From contig OX359193.1 in NCBI GenBank assembly GCA_947172415.1, positions 8,740,819 to 8,804,818 on the forward strand: DNA of 64,000 nucleotides. Direction: 5' to 3'. This document shows, one piece after another, positions 1 through 14,554 of this stretch. The notes beneath the pieces were generated by a model. It made no database searches. It saw nothing but the letters and a program-made list of their open reading frames with translations, and had not been told where the DNA came from. Within the stretch, counting starts at the first letter, position 1, and each line of letters begins with the position of its first letter. Both the position numbers and the translations under genes were made by a program. Origin of the DNA: Chondrosia reniformis (Eukaryota; Porifera; Demospongiae; Chondrillida; Chondrillidae).

Positions 1-2
1 CA

Positions 3-383
3 GTAACAGCTCAGAACGCTTCCCCAGATAGGTGGCTCGAGGTCCCATCTCAACCATTGTGGGAAAGTGGGCGTGGCCTGCCAGACTTGTCTAGCAGGCA
101 GAATGTCAGCACAGCACAGTGCGAGTCTAGGTCAGGTTTTATAATGGCATTCTGTACTAATGCTTCACTGAAGCAGATGTTACCTGGGCTGTCAGTAGTG
201 CACAGGCATATAAGACCAAGTGCCAATGGCCCCCTTCTCAGTCGGGTGGTGCTTACATATACATCTCAGCCTAATGGAGTGAGTCATACTAAGATCCTCT
301 GTGATGTTGTCAAGAGGCTCCCACAGAGTGGCCGTCCTATTGAATGGGCAGAGGAGAGAGAAGACATTGTCTCACCAACCTGA
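3..383 (+). CDS. C-terminal exon of an unidentified gene (partial, runs off left edge)
   Basis: The reading frame is open from base 3 to a TGA ending at 383, about 126 codons with no stop, and an AATAAA follows about 30 bases later. This is what a terminal exon of a plus-strand gene entering from the left would look like. The composition is unlike the AT-rich satellite that follows. I recognise no domain; the tail is acidic and ends in a short Ser-Pro-Thr. No ATG-initiated start is needed because the exon probably continues to the left. It could also be chance open sequence, since 126 codons is not decisive. Function unknown. Confidence 0.4.
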   Translation, partial: VTAQNASPDRWLEVPSQPLWESGRGLPDLSSRQNVSTAQCESRSGFIMAFCTNASLKQMLPGLSVVHRHIRPSANGPLLSRVVLTYTSQPNGVSHTKILCDVVKRLPQSGRPIEWAEEREDIVSPT

Positions 384-413
384 ACATATGCTCTTTCACA
401 TTCACACAAATTT

Positions 414-419
414 AATAAA
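414..419 (+). terminator. Poly(A) signal AATAAA
   Basis: A canonical AATAAA lies 31 bases after the stop of the left-edge reading frame. It supports that frame as a terminal exon. AATAAA is common by chance in AT-rich DNA. Confidence 0.4.
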
Positions 420-547
420 GTATTTAAGTAAAAAGTTAGGGTCAAGTGCTTGCAACAGTGCCTAGGACATCTGGAAAACAAAACGCAACAAGATTTTAGT
501 TTACTATGAGAAGTTAATGTATGTAAGGGCATACGTTAATACACTAT

Positions 548-715
548 TAATTGCGCAATACTATAAATGGCCGACCATAAGAATGTTAGCTATGAGATTA
601 CAAGATACACATCTGAAAAACTAGAATGCTTTTCAAAGATTTCTTAAACTACTGGATAGGCACGTGCACTGTGTAGTTGATTATCTTTGAAGTACGTAGT
701 ATCTATATCCATATA
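548..715 (-). repeat. Decayed inverted end-fragment of the ~1-kb satellite insert
   Basis: Read on the minus strand this stretch matches the right-hand ~170 bp of the inserts described below: the terminal motif with AATACTATAAATGGCC, then the block with GCACTGTGTAGT and the AT-rich tail. It carries many substitutions. It lies in the opposite orientation to the five full copies and marks the left boundary of the satellite block. Confidence 0.7.
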
Positions 716-1576
716 TAATTTATAATACATGAATGTATGGTGAAACTTAGGGCAAAATACAAATATTCATCAAAATTTCAAAAAACGCATTGGACGTGCT
801 TTATAGCTCTCTGTGAATGCTGACACCAACTATTAGCTTCACATATTTCCATTAAACAGAGTTACAACCCTAAATGTTCATAAAATTCTGGTACGTATAC
901 CAAATCAATGTATGGTGAGACATAGGACAAAATATAATTATCCATAAAAATTTCCAAAAACTCATTCAAAATCTTTCATACATGTCTGTGAATGCTGACA
1001 CCAAGTATTAGCTTCACATCTTCCCATTTAACAAAGTTATAGCACCAAATGTACATTACTGTACTGGTATACAAAGTTAATGTATGGTGAGATATAGGGC
1101 AAATGTAAAGATTTATAAAAATTTTAAAAACTCATTAGACATGTTTCATACATGTCTGTGAATGGTATTAGCTTCACATCTTCCCATTTACCAGAGTTAT
1201 AGCACCAAATGTACATTACTGTACTAGTATACAAAGTTAATGTATGGTGAGATATAAGGCAAATGTAAAGATTTATAAAAATTTCAAAAACTCATTGGAC
1301 ATGTTTCATACATGTCTGTGAATGCTGACACCAAGTATTAGCTTCACATCTCCCCATTTAACAGAGTTATAGCACCAAATGTACATTACTCTACTGGTAT
1401 ACAAAGTTAATGTATGGTGAGATATAGGGTAAATGTAAAGATTTATAAAAATTTCAAAAACTCATTGGACATGTTTCATACATGTCTGTGAATGCTGACA
1501 CCAAGTATTAGCTTCACATCTTCCCATTTACCAGAGTTATAGCACCAAAAGTACATTACTGTACTGGTATACACAG

Positions 1577-2615
1577 TTAATATATCGTGCGATACTATTA
1601 TGCAAATTATCGGCATACCAAGTTAAAATGTTTTGACATGAATGGGGCAACTAGAAACACGCAGGGACAGTCCAGAAAGCAGCTGTCGGAAGGTCTTTAT
1701 ATAGAGGCAGGTAGCCATTATGCTATTACTGCAATTGAGATTGAGTGTGGCTGGTTATACCTGTTTACGTTCATATCGGAACACCTCTCGCTAAAATCGT
1801 TTCTACATGGGACCAGAAAAGTTGGTCTCCTCCGCCAATCAAGACACTTACAGGATTCTATCCAATTTTCCCAGTTTCTAGATGAACCTAGAATACTGGA
1901 TATACCTTTAAAATGGCTTGGAACGATGCACTCATCCCGAATTAACTTGATATAATTTGACTACATTTTTCTCGCAAATGCCCTATTCTTAAGTATGGAA
2001 TTGCGCCAACCACAATCGTTTCCTTTTGAAATTTTCTTGTTTAAATAGAAGCGCAAAACCTTATAAAGTAGGCCTACCTGGACACATCTCTATGGTGGTT
2101 GCGGTTCCCATAGGGGTTGGTAGCGCTTAGACTCTGAAGCTGTCTCCTAATCGGTTGGTGCCATAGAGACGTGCTCACCAATAATCCGGATTTCGGGGGG
2201 GTTCCACGTAATGTGGGATTGGCATCTGATATCTTAGGATTCATATGAGTCGGCCATATCGAGAAGAACTGGTTCTTCTCACGCAAGTGACACCCAAAGC
2301 TCAACTCGGCAGAGCGTTACCACCGATCCCGGCCTCTGAGCGTCGTGGATGGTAGCGTTCGGTATGGTCCAACGTTTTTCCTTTGGAGTTTCGTTGGCCG
2401 TCGATCGGCAAAATTTCACTTTAACGACATCCATATAATATATGTGGATAAATACTACTTCAACAACAATCAAGTACTACACAGTGCATATCCATGTGTA
2501 TAAGAAATCTTTCAAAGAGTTCTATTTTTTCAGAAATATATACAGTACCGCATTTTCATTCTTAGACCTACTCAAGGTCGGCCATTTATAGTATTACGCA
2601 ATTAGGGTTAGTTAA
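1577..2615 (+). repeat. Satellite insert, copy 1 (TTAA-flanked, ~1.04 kb)
   Basis: A non-satellite segment bounded by TTAA on both sides. Its two ends are imperfect inverted repeats: the left end carries GCGATACTAT and the right end, read on the minus strand, GCGTAATACTAT followed by ATGGCCGACC. This suggests a non-autonomous DNA transposon using TTAA targets, of piggyBac type, but no transposase is present. Inside are an AT-rich left half, a GC-rich core (about 2090-2440) with a 9-bp-arm palindrome around 2260-2280, and a tRNA A-box-like stretch near 2297. Short open frames (122, 76 and 64 codons) exist in every copy but lack ATG starts at their ends and resemble nothing I know. This copy has one codon difference (Gln for His) from copies 2-5. 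Confidence 0.75.
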
Positions 2616-4310
2616 TGTATAGTGAGAGATAGGGCAAATTTCTGTAGAAATCAAAATTTCTAAAACTGTTTGTAAAAGTTTCATACAAGTCTGTGAATAT
2701 AGACACCAAGTTAAAGCTACATGTATATTTCCGAATTGGCAGAGTTACGACACTAATTGTACATTTGTTAAGTTAATGTATGGGGAGAGATAGGGCAAAT
2801 GTAAAGATTTATAAAAATTTCAAAAACTCATTGGACATGCTTCATACATGTCTGTGAATGCTGACACAAAATATTAGCTTCACATCTCCCCATTTAACAG
2901 AGTTATAGCACCAAATGTACATTACTGTACTGGTATACAAAGTTAATGTATGGTGAGATATAGGGCAAATGTAAAGATTTATAAAAATTTTAAAAACTCA
3001 TTGGACATGTTTCATACATGTCTGTGTATGGTGACACCAAATATTAGCTTCACATCTCCTCATTTAACAGAGTTATAGCACCAAATGTACATTACTGTAG
3101 TAGTATACAAAATTTATGTATGGTGAGATATAGGGCAAATGTAAAGATTTATAAAAATTTCAAAAACTCATTGGACATGTTTCATACATGTCTGTGAATG
3201 CTGACACCAAGTATTAGCTTCACATCTTCCCATTTAACAGAGTTATAGCACCAAATGTACATTACTGTACTGGTATATATACAAAGTTTATGTATGGTGA
3301 GATATAGGGCAAATGTAAAGATTTATAAAAATTTCAAAAACTCATTGGACATGTTTCATACATGTCTGTGAATGGTGACACCGAATATTAGCTTCACATC
3401 TTCCCATTTACCAGAGTTATAGCACCAAATGTACATTACAGTACTGGTATACAAAGTTAATGTATGGTGAGATATAGGGCAAATGTAAAGATTTATAAAA
3501 ATTTCAAAAACTCATTGGACATGTTTCATACATGTCTGTGAATGCTGACACCATGTATTTGCTTCACATCTTCCCATTTACCAGAGTTATAGCACCAAAT
3601 GTACATTACTGTAGTAGTATACAAAATTTATGTATGGTGAGATATAGGGCAAATGTAAAGATTTATAAAAATTTCAAAAACTCATTGGACATGTTTCATA
3701 CATGTCTGTGAATGCTGACACCAAGTATTAGCTTCACATCTTCCCATTTAACAGAGTTATAGCACCAAATGTACATTACTGTACTGGAATATATACAAAG
3801 TTAATGTATGGTGAGATATAGGGTAAATGTAAAGATTTATAAAAATTTCAAAAACTCATTGGACATGTTTCATACATGTCTGTGAATGCTGACACCAAGT
3901 ATTAGCTTCACAACTTCCCATTTAACAGAGTTATAGCACCAAATGTACATTACTGTACTGGTATACAAAGTTAATGTATGGTGAGATATAAGGCAAATGT
4001 AAAGATTTATAAAAATTTCAAAAACTCATTGGACATGTTTCATACATGTCTGTGAATGGTGACACCGAATATTAGCTTCACATCTCCCCATTTACCAGAG
4101 TTATAGCACCAAATGTACATTACTGTACTAGTATACAAAGTTAATGTATGGTGAGATATAGGGCAAATGTAAAGATTTATAAAAATTTCAAAAACTCATT
4201 GGACATGTTTCATACATGTCTGTGAATGCTGACACCAAGTATTAGCTTCACATCTTCCCATTTAACAGAGTTATAGCACCAAAAGTACATTACAGTACTG
4301 GTATACAAAG

Positions 4311-5349
4311 TTAATATATCGTGCGATACTATTATGCAAATTATCGGCATACCAAGTTAAAATGTTTTGACATGAATGGGGCAACTAGAAACACGCAGGG
4401 ACAGTCCAGAAAGCATCTGTCGGAAGGTCTTTATATAGAGGCAGGTAGCCATTATGCTATTACTGCAATTGAGATTGAGTGTGGCTGGTTATACCTGTTT
4501 ACGTTCATATCGGAACACCTCTCGCTAAAATCGTTTCTACATGGGACCAGAAAAGTTGGTCTCCTCCGCCAATCAAGACACTTACAGGATTCTATCCAAT
4601 TTTCCCAGTTTCTAGATGAACCTAGAATACTGGATATACCTTTAAAATGGCTTGGAACGATGCACTCATCCCGAATTAACTTGATATAATTTGACTACAT
4701 TTTTCTCGCAAATGCCCTATTCTTAAGTATGGAATTGCGTCAACCACAATCGTTTCCTTTTGAAATTTTCTTGTTTAAATAGAAGCGCAAAACCTTATAA
4801 AGTAGGCCTACCTGGACACATCTCTATGGTGGTTGCGGTTCCCATAGGGGTTGGTAGCGCTTAGACTCTGAAGCTGTCTCCTAATCGGTTGGTGCCATAG
4901 AGACGTGCTCACCAATAATCCGGATTTCGGGGGGGTTCCACGTAATGTGGGATTGGCATCTGATATCTTAGGATTCATATGAGTCGGCCATATCGAGAAG
5001 AACTGGTTCTTCTCACGCAAGTGACACCCAAAGCTCAACTCGGCAGAGCGTTACCACCGATCCCGGCCTCTGAGCGTCGTGGATGGTAGCGTTCGGTATG
5101 GTCCAACGTTTTTCCTTTGGAGTTTCGTTGGCCGTCGATCGGCAAAATTTCACTTTAACGACATCCATATAATATATGTGGATAAATACTACTTCAACAA
5201 CAATCAAGTACTACACAGTGCATATCCATGTGTATAAGAAATCTTTCAAAGAGTTCTATTTTTTCAGAAATATATACAGTACCGCATTTTCATTCTTAGA
5301 CCTACTCAAGGTCGGCCATTTATAGTATTACGCAATTAGGGTTAGTTAA
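4311..5349 (+). repeat. Satellite insert, copy 2
   Basis: Near-identical to copy 1, same TTAA boundaries, same length of 1,039 bp and the same diverged monomer immediately to its right. The gap from copy 1 (1,695 bp) is ten monomers. The shared flank shows that the copies arose by amplification of a larger satellite segment, not by five separate insertions. Confidence 0.75.
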
Positions 5350-8300
5350 TGTATAGTGAGAGATAGGGCAAATTTCTGTAGAAATCAAAATTTCTAAAAC
5401 AGTTTGTAAAAGTTTCATACAAGTCTGTGAATATAGACACCAAGTTAAAGCTTCATGTATATTTCCGAATTGGCAGAGTTACGACACTAATTGTACATTT
5501 GTTAAGTTAATGTATGGGGAGAGATAGGGCAAATGTAAAGATTTATAAAAATTTCAAAAACTCATTGGACATGCTTCATACATGTCTGTGAATGCTGACA
5601 CCAAATATTAGTCTCACATTTTCCCATTTAACAGAGTTATAGCACCAAATGTACATTACTGTACTGGTATACAAAGTTAATGTATGGTGAGATATAGGGC
5701 AAATGTAAAGATTTATAAAAATTTCAAAAACTCATTGGACTTGTTACATACATGTCTGTGAATGGTGACACCAAGTATTAGCTTCACATCTTCCCATTTA
5801 CCAGAGTTATAGCACCAAATGTACATTACTGTACTGGTATACAAAGTTAATGTATGGTGAGATATAGGGCAAATGTAAAGATTTATAAAAATTTCAAAAA
5901 TTCATTGGACATGTTTCATACATGTCTGTGAATGCTGACACCAAGTATTAGCTTCACATCTTCCCATTTAACAGAGTTATAGCACCAAATGTACATTACT
6001 GTACTGGTATACAAAGTTAATGTATGGTGAGATATAGGGCAAATGTAAAGATTTATAAAAATTTCAAAAACTCATTGGACATGTTTCATACATGTCTGTG
6101 AATGGTGACACCGAATATTAGCTTTACATCTCCCCAATTACCAGAGTTATAGCACCAAATGTACATTACTGTACTGGTATACAAAGTTAATGTATGGTGA
6201 GATATAGGGCAAATGTAAAGATTTATAAAAAATTCAAAAACTCATTGGACATGTTTCATACATGTCTGTGAATGCTGACACCATGTATTTGCTTCACATC
6301 TTCCCATTTACCAGAGTTATAGCACCAAATGTACATTACTGTACTGGTATACAAAGTTAATGTATGGTGAGATATAGGGAAATGTAAAGATTTATAAAAA
6401 TTTCAAAAACTCATTGGACATGTTTCATACATGTCTGTGAATGCTGACACCAAGTATTAGCTTCACATCTTCCCATTTAACAGAGTTATAGCACCAAATG
6501 TACATTACTGTACTGGTATACAAAGTTAATGTATGGTGAGATATAGGGCAAATGTAAAGATTTATAAAAATTTCAAAAACTCATTGGACATGTTTCATAC
6601 ATGTCTGTGAATGCTGACACCAAGTATTAGCTTCAAATCTTCCCATTTAACAGAGTTATAGCACCAAATGTACATTACTGTACTGGTATACAAAGTTAAT
6701 GTATGGTGAGATATAGGGCAAATGTAAAGATTTATAAAAATTTCAAAAACTCATTGGACATGTTTCATACATGTCTGTGAATGCTGACACCAAGTATTAG
6801 CTTCACATCTTCCCATTTAACAGAGTTATAGCACCAAATGTACATTACTGTACTAGTATACAAAGTTAATGTATGGTGAGATATAGGGCAAATGTAAAGA
6901 TTTATAAAAATTTCAAAAACTCATTGGACATGTTTCATACATGTCTGTGAATGCTGACACCAAGTATTAGCTTCACATCTTCCCATTTAACAGAGTTATA
7001 GCACCAAATGTACATTACTGTACTAGTATACAAAGTTAATGTATGGTGAGATATAGGGCAAATGTAAAGATTTATAAAAATTTCAAAAACTCATTGGACA
7101 TGTTTCATACATGTCTGTGAATGCTGACACCAAATATTAACTTCACATCTCCCCATTTACCAGTGTTATAGCCCCAAATGTACATTACTGTACTGGTATA
7201 CAAAATTAATGTATGGTGAGATATAGGGCAAATGTAAAGATTTATAAAAATTTCAAAAACTCATTGGACATGTTTCATACATGTCTGTGAATGCTGACAC
7301 CAAGTATTAGCTTCACAACTTCCCATTTAACAGAGTTATAGCACCAAATGTACATTACTGTACTGGTATACAAAGTTAATGTATTGTGAGATATAGGGCA
7401 AATGTAAAGATTTATAAAAATTTCAAAAACTCATTGGACATGTTTCATACATGTCTGTGAATGGTGACACCGAATATTAGCTTCACATCTCCCCATTTAC
7501 CAGAGTTATAGCACCAAATGTACATTACTGTACTGGTATACAAAGTTAATGTATGGTGAGATATAGGGCAAATGTAAAGATTTATAAAAATTTCAAAAAC
7601 TCATTGGACATGTTTCATACATGTCTGTGAATGCTGACACCATGTATTTGCTTCACATCTTCCCATTTACCAGAGTTATAGCACCAAATGTACATTACTG
7701 TAGTAGTATACAAAATTTATGTATGGTGAGATATAGGGCAAATGTAAAGATTTATAAAAATTTCAAAAACTCATTGGACATGTTTCATACATGTCTGTGA
7801 ATGCTGACACCAAGTATTAGCTTCACATCTTCCCATTTAACAGAGTTATTGCACCAAATGTACATTACTGTACTGGAATATATACAAAGTTAATGTATGG
7901 TGAGATATAGGGCAAATGTAAAGATTTATAAAAATTTCAAAAACTCATTGGACATGTTTGATACATGTCTGTGAATGCTGACACCAAGTATTAGCTTCAC
8001 ATCTTCCCATTTACCAGAGTTATAGCACCAAATGTACATTACTGCACTAGTATACAAAGTTAATGTATGGTGAGATATAAGGCAAATGTAAAGATTTATA
8101 AAAATTTCAAAAACTCATTGGACATGTTTGATACATGTCTGTGAATGCTGACACCAAGTGTTAACTTCACATCTCCCCATTTACCAGAGTTATAGCCCCA
8201 AATGTACATTACTGTACTGGTATACAAAGTTAATGTATGGTGAGATATAGGGCAAATGTAAAGATTTATAAAAATTTCAAAAACTCATTGGACATGTTTC

Positions 8301-9767
8301 ATACATGTCTGTGAATGCTGACACCAAGTATTAGCTTCACAACTTCCCATTTAACAGAGTTATAGCACCAAATGTACATTACTGTACTGGTATACAAAGT
8401 TAATGTATTGTGAGATATAGGGCAAATGTAAAGATTTATAAAAATTTCAAAACCTCATTGGACATGTTTCATACATGTCTGTGAATGGTGACACCGAATA
8501 TTAGCTTCACATCTCCCCATTTACCAGAGTTATAGCACCAAATGTACATTACTGTACTGGTATACAAAGTTAATGTATGGTGAGATATAGGGCAAATGTA
8601 AAGATTTATAAAAATTTCAAAAACTCATTGGACATGTTTCATACATGTCTGTGAATGCTGACACCATGTATTTGCTTCACATCTTCCCATTTACCAGAGT
8701 TATAGCACCAAATGTACATTACTGTAGTAGTATACAAAATTTATGTATGGTGAGATATAGGGCAAATGTAAAGATTTATAAAAATTTCAAAAACTCATTG
8801 GACATGTTTCATACATGTCTGTGAATGCTGACACCAAGTATTAGCTTCACATCTTCCCATTTAACAGAGTTATAGCACCAAATGTACATTACTGTACTGG
8901 AATATATACAAAGTTAATGTATGGTGAGATATAAGGCAAATGTAAAGATTTATAAAAATTTCAAAAACTCATTGGACATGTTTGATACATGTCTGTGAAT
9001 GCTGACACCAAGTATTAGCTTCACAACTTCCCATTTAACAGAGTTATAGCACCAAATGTACATTACTGTACTGGTATACAAAGTTAATGTATGGTGAGAT
9101 ATAAGGCAAATGTAAAGATTTATAAAAATTTCAAAAACTCATTGGACATGTTTCATACATGTCTGTGAATGCTGACACCAAGTATTAGCTTCACATCTTC
9201 CCATTTAACAGAGTTATAGCACCAAATGTACATTACTGTACTGGAATATATACAAAGTTAATGTATGGTGAGATATAGGGCAAATGTAAAGATTTATAAA
9301 AATTTCAAAAACTCATTGGACATGTTTCATACATGTCTGTGAATGCTGACACCAAGTATTAGCTTCACAACTTCCCATTTAACAGAGTTATAGCACCAAA
9401 TGTACATTACTGTACTGGTATACAAAGTTAATGTATGGTGAGATATAAGGCAAATGTAAAGATTTATAAAAATTTCAAAAACTCATTGGACATGTTTCAT
9501 ACATGTCTGTGAATGGTGACACCGAATATTAGCTTCACATCTCCCCATTTACCAGAGTTATAGCACCAAATGTACATTACTGTACTAGTATACAAAGTTA
9601 ATGTATGGTGAGATATAGGGCAAATGTAAAGATTTATAAAAATTTCAAAAACTCATTGGACATGTTTCATACATGTCTGTGAATGCTGACACCAAGTATT
9701 AGCTTCACATCTTCCCATTTAACAGAGTTATAGCACCAAAAGTACATTACAGTACTGGTATACAAAG

Positions 9768-10806
9768 TTAATATATCGTGCGATACTATTATGCAAATTA
9801 TCGGCATACCAAGTTAAAATGTTTTGACATGAATGGGGCAACTAGAAACACGCAGGGACAGTCCAGAAAGCATCTGTCGGAAGGTCTTTATATAGAGGCA
9901 GGTAGCCATTATGCTATTACTGCAATTGAGATTGAGTGTGGCTGGTTATACCTGTTTACGTTCATATCGGAACACCTCTCGCTAAAATCGTTTCTACATG
10001 GGACCAGAAAAGTTGGTCTCCTCCGCCAATCAAGACACTTACAGGATTCTATCCAATTTTCCCAGTTTCTAGATGAACCTAGAATACTGGATATACCTTT
10101 AAAATGGCTTGGAACGATGCACTCATCCCGAATTAACTTGATATAATTTGACTACATTTTTCTCGCAAATGCCCTATTCTTAAGTATGGAATTGCGTCAA
10201 CCACAATCGTTTCCTTTTGAAATTTTCTTGTTTAAATAGAAGCGCAAAACCTTATAAAGTAGGCCTACCTGGACACATCTCTATGGTGGTTGCGGTTCCC
10301 ATAGGGGTTGGTAGCGCTTAGACTCTGAAGCTGTCTCCTAATCGGTTGGTGCCATAGAGACGTGCTCACCAATAATCCGGATTTCGGGGGGGTTCCACGT
10401 AATGTGGGATTGGCATCTGATATCTTAGGATTCATATGAGTCGGCCATATCGAGAAGAACTGGTTCTTCTCACGCAAGTGACACCCAAAGCTCAACTCGG
10501 CAGAGCGTTACCACCGATCCCGGCCTCTGAGCGTCGTGGATGGTAGCGTTCGGTATGGTCCAACGTTTTTCCTTTGGAGTTTCGTTGGCCGTCGATCGGC
10601 AAAATTTCACTTTAACGACATCCATATAATATATGTGGATAAATACTACTTCAACAACAATCAAGTACTACACAGTGCATATCCATGTGTATAAGAAATC
10701 TTTCAAAGAGTTCTATTTTTTCAGAAATATATACAGTACCGCATTTTCATTCTTAGACCTACTCAAGGTCGGCCATTTATAGTATTACGCAATTAGGGTT
10801 AGTTAA
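9768..10806 (+). repeat. Satellite insert, copy 3
   Basis: Near-identical to copies 1 and 2, with the same boundaries and the same diverged right-flanking monomer. The gap from copy 2 (4,418 bp) equals about 26 monomers. That interval contains the clearest six-monomer higher-order repeats. Confidence 0.75.
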
Positions 10807-13512
10807 TGTATAGTGAGAGATAGGGCAAATTTCTGTAGAAATCAAAATTTCTAAAACAGTTTGTAAAAGTTTCATACAAGTCTGTGAATATAGACACCAA
10901 GTTAAAGCTTCATGTATATTTCCGAATTGGCAGAGTTACGACACTAATTGTACATTTGTTAAGTCAATGTATGGGGAGAGATAGGGCAAATGTAAAGATT
11001 TATAAAAATTTTAAAAACTCATTGGACATGTTTCATACATGTCTGTGAATGCTGACACTAAGTATTAGCTTCACATCTTCCCATTTAACAGAGTTATAGC
11101 ACCAAATGTACATTACTGTACTGGTATACAAAGTTAATGTATGGTGAGATATAGGGTAAATGTAAAGATTTATAAAAATTTCAAAAACTCATTGGACATG
11201 TTTCATACATGTCTGTGAATGCTGACACCAAGTATTAGCTTCACATCTTCCCATTTACCAGAGTTATAGCACCAAATGTACATTACTGTACTAGTATACA
11301 AAGTTAATGTATGGTGAGATATAGGGCAAATGTAAAGATTTATAAAAATTTCAAAAACTCATTGGACATGTTTCATACATGTCTGTGAATGCTGACACCA
11401 AGTATTAGCTTCACATCTTCCCATTTAACAGAGTTATAGCACCAAATGTACATTACTGTAGTAGTATACAAAGTTAATGTATGGTGAGATATAGGGCAAA
11501 TGTAAAGATTTATAAAAATTTCAAAAACTCATTGGACATGTTTCATACATGTCTGTGAATGCTGACACCAAATATTAACTTCACATCTCCCCATTTACCA
11601 GTGTTATAGCCCCAAATGTACATAACTGTACTGGTATACAAAATTAATGTATGGTGAGATATAGGGCAAATGTAAAGATTTATAAAAATTTCAAAAACTC
11701 ATTGGACATGTTTCATACATGTCTGTGAATGCTGACACTAAGTATTAGCTTCACAACTTCCCATTTAACAGAGTTATAGCACCAAATGTACATTACTGTA
11801 CTGGTATACAAAGTTAATGTATGGTGAGATATAGGGCAAATGTAAAGATTTATAAAAATTTCAAAAACTCATTGGACATGTTTCATACATGTCTGTGAAT
11901 GCTGACACCAAATATTAACTTCACATCTCCCCATTTACCAGTGTTATAGCCCCAAATGTACATTACTGTACTGGTATACAAAATTAATGTATGGTGAGAT
12001 ATAGGGCAAATGTAAAGATTTATAAAAATTTCAAAAACTCATTGGACATGTTTCATACATGTCTGTGAATGGTGACACCGAATATTAGCTTCACATCTCC
12101 CCATTTACCAGAGTTATAGCACCAAATGTACATTACTGTACTGGTATACAAAGTTAATGTATGGTGAGATATAGGGTAAATGTAAAGATTTATAAAAATT
12201 TCAAAAACTCATTGGACATGTTTCATACATGTCTGTGAATGCTGACACCAAGTATTAGCTTCACATCTTCCCATTTACCAGAGTTATAGCACCAAATGTA
12301 CATTACAGTACTAGTATACAAAGTTAATGTATGGTGAGATATAGGGCAAATGTAAAGATTTATAAAAAATTCAAAAACTCATTGGACATGTTTCATACAT
12401 GTCTGTGAATGCTGACACCGAATATTAGCTTCACATCTCCCCATTTACCAGAGTTATAGCACCAAATGTACATTACTGTACTGGTATACAAAGTTAATGT
12501 ATGGTGAGATATAGGGCAAATGTAAAGATTTATAAAAATTTCAAAAACTCATTGGACATGTTTCATACATGTCTGTGAATGCTGACACCAAGTATTAGCT
12601 TCACAACTTCCCATTTAACAGAGTTATAGCACCAAATGTACATTACTGTACTGGTATACAAAGTTAATGTATGGTGAGATATAGGGCAAATGTAAAGATT
12701 TATAAAAATTTCAAAAACTCATTGGACATGTTTCATACATGTCTGTGAATGGTGACACCGAATATTAGCTTCACATCTCCCCATTTACCAGAGTTATAGC
12801 ACCAAATGTACATTACAGTACTGGTATACAAAGTTAATGTATGGTGAGATATAGGGCAAATGTAAAGATTTATAAAAATTTTAAAAACTCATTGGACATG
12901 TTTCATACATGTCTGTGAATGCTGACACCAAGTATTAGCTTCACATCTTCCATTTACCAGAGTTATAGCACCAAATGTACATTACTGCACTAGTATACAA
13001 AGTTAATGTATGGTGAGATATAGGGCAAATGTAAAGATTTATAAAAATTTCAAAAACTCATTGGACATGTTTCATACATGTCTGTGAATGCTGACACCAA
13101 GTGTTAACTTCACATCTTCCCATTTACCAGAGTTATAGCACCAAATGTACATTACTGTACTAGTATACAAAGTTAATGTATGGTGAGATATAGGGCAAAT
13201 GTAAAGATTTATAAAAATTTCAAAAACTCATTGGACATGTTTCATACATGTCTGTGAATGCTGACACCATATATTTGCTTCACATCTTCCCATTTAACAG
13301 AGTTATAGCACCAAATGTACATTACTGTACTAGTATACAAAGTTAATGTATGGTGAGATATAGGGTAAATGTAAAGATTTATAAAAATTTCAAAAACTCA
13401 TTGGACATGTTTCATACATGTCTGTGAATGCTGACACCAAGTATTAGCTTCACATCTTCCCATTTACCAGAGTTATAGCACCAAAAGTACATTACAGTAC
13501 TGGTATACAAAG

Positions 13513-14554
13513 TTAATATATCGTGCGATACTATTATGCAAATTATCGGCATACCAAGTTAAAATGTTTTGACATGAATGGGGCAACTAGAAACACGCAG
13601 GGACAGTCCAGAAAGCATCTGTCGGAAGGTCTTTATATAGAGGCAGGTAGCCATTATGCTATTACTGCAATTGAGATTGAGTGTGGCTGGTTATACCTGT
13701 TTACGTTCATATCGGAACACCTCTCGCTAAAATCGTTTCTACATGGGACCAGAAAAGTTGGTCTCCTCCGCCAATCAAGACACTTACAGGATTCTATCCA
13801 ATTTTCCCAGTTTCTAGATGAACCTAGAATACTGGATATACCTTTAAAATGGCTTGGAACGATGCACTCATCCCGAATTAACTTGATATAATTTGACTAC
13901 ATTTTTCTCGCAAATGCCCTATTCTTAAGTATGGAATTGCGCCAACCACAATCGTTTCCTTTTGAAATTTTCTTGTTTAAATAGAAGTGCAAAACCTTAT
14001 AAAGTAGGCCTACCTGGACACATCTCTATGGTGGTTGCGGTTCCCATAGGGGTTGGTAGCGCTTAGACTCTGAAGCTGTCTCCTAATCGGTTGGTGCCAT
14101 AGAGACGTGCTCACCAATAATCCGGATTTCGGGGGGGGGGTTCCACGTAATGTGGGATTGGCATCTGATATCTTAGGATTCATATGAGTCGGCCATATCG
14201 AGAAGAACTGGTTCTTCTCACGCAAGTGACACCCAAAGCTCAACTCGGCAGAGCGTTACCACCGATCCCGGCCTCTGAGCGTCGTGGATGGTAGCGTTCG
14301 GTATGGTCCAACGTTTTTCCTTTGGAGTTTCGTTGGCCGTCGATCGGCAAAATTTCACTTTAACGACATCCATATAATATATGTGGATAAATACTACTTC
14401 AACAACAATCAAGTACTACACAGTGCATATCCATGTGTATAAGAAATCTTTCAAAGAGTTCTATTTTTTCAGAAATATATACAGTACCGCATTTTCATTC
14501 TTAGACCTACTCAAGGTCGGCCATTTATAGTATTACGCAATTAGGGTTAGTTAA
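13513..14554 (+). repeat. Satellite insert, copy 4
   Basis: As the other copies but three bases longer, because a G run near 14,131 has expanded. The gap from copy 3 is about 16 monomers. The same diverged monomer follows it. Confidence 0.75.

Noticed and set aside
1587-1955. 122-, 76- and 64-codon open frames repeated in each satellite insert
   Set aside because: They begin with GTG or TTG, one is interrupted in copy 5 by a stop, and copies are near-identical only because the array was amplified. No known domain.
2090-2440. 5S rRNA or intact tRNA gene in the insert core
   Set aside because: Only an A-box-like stretch is visible; no matching B box, no 5S internal promoter and no cloverleaf.
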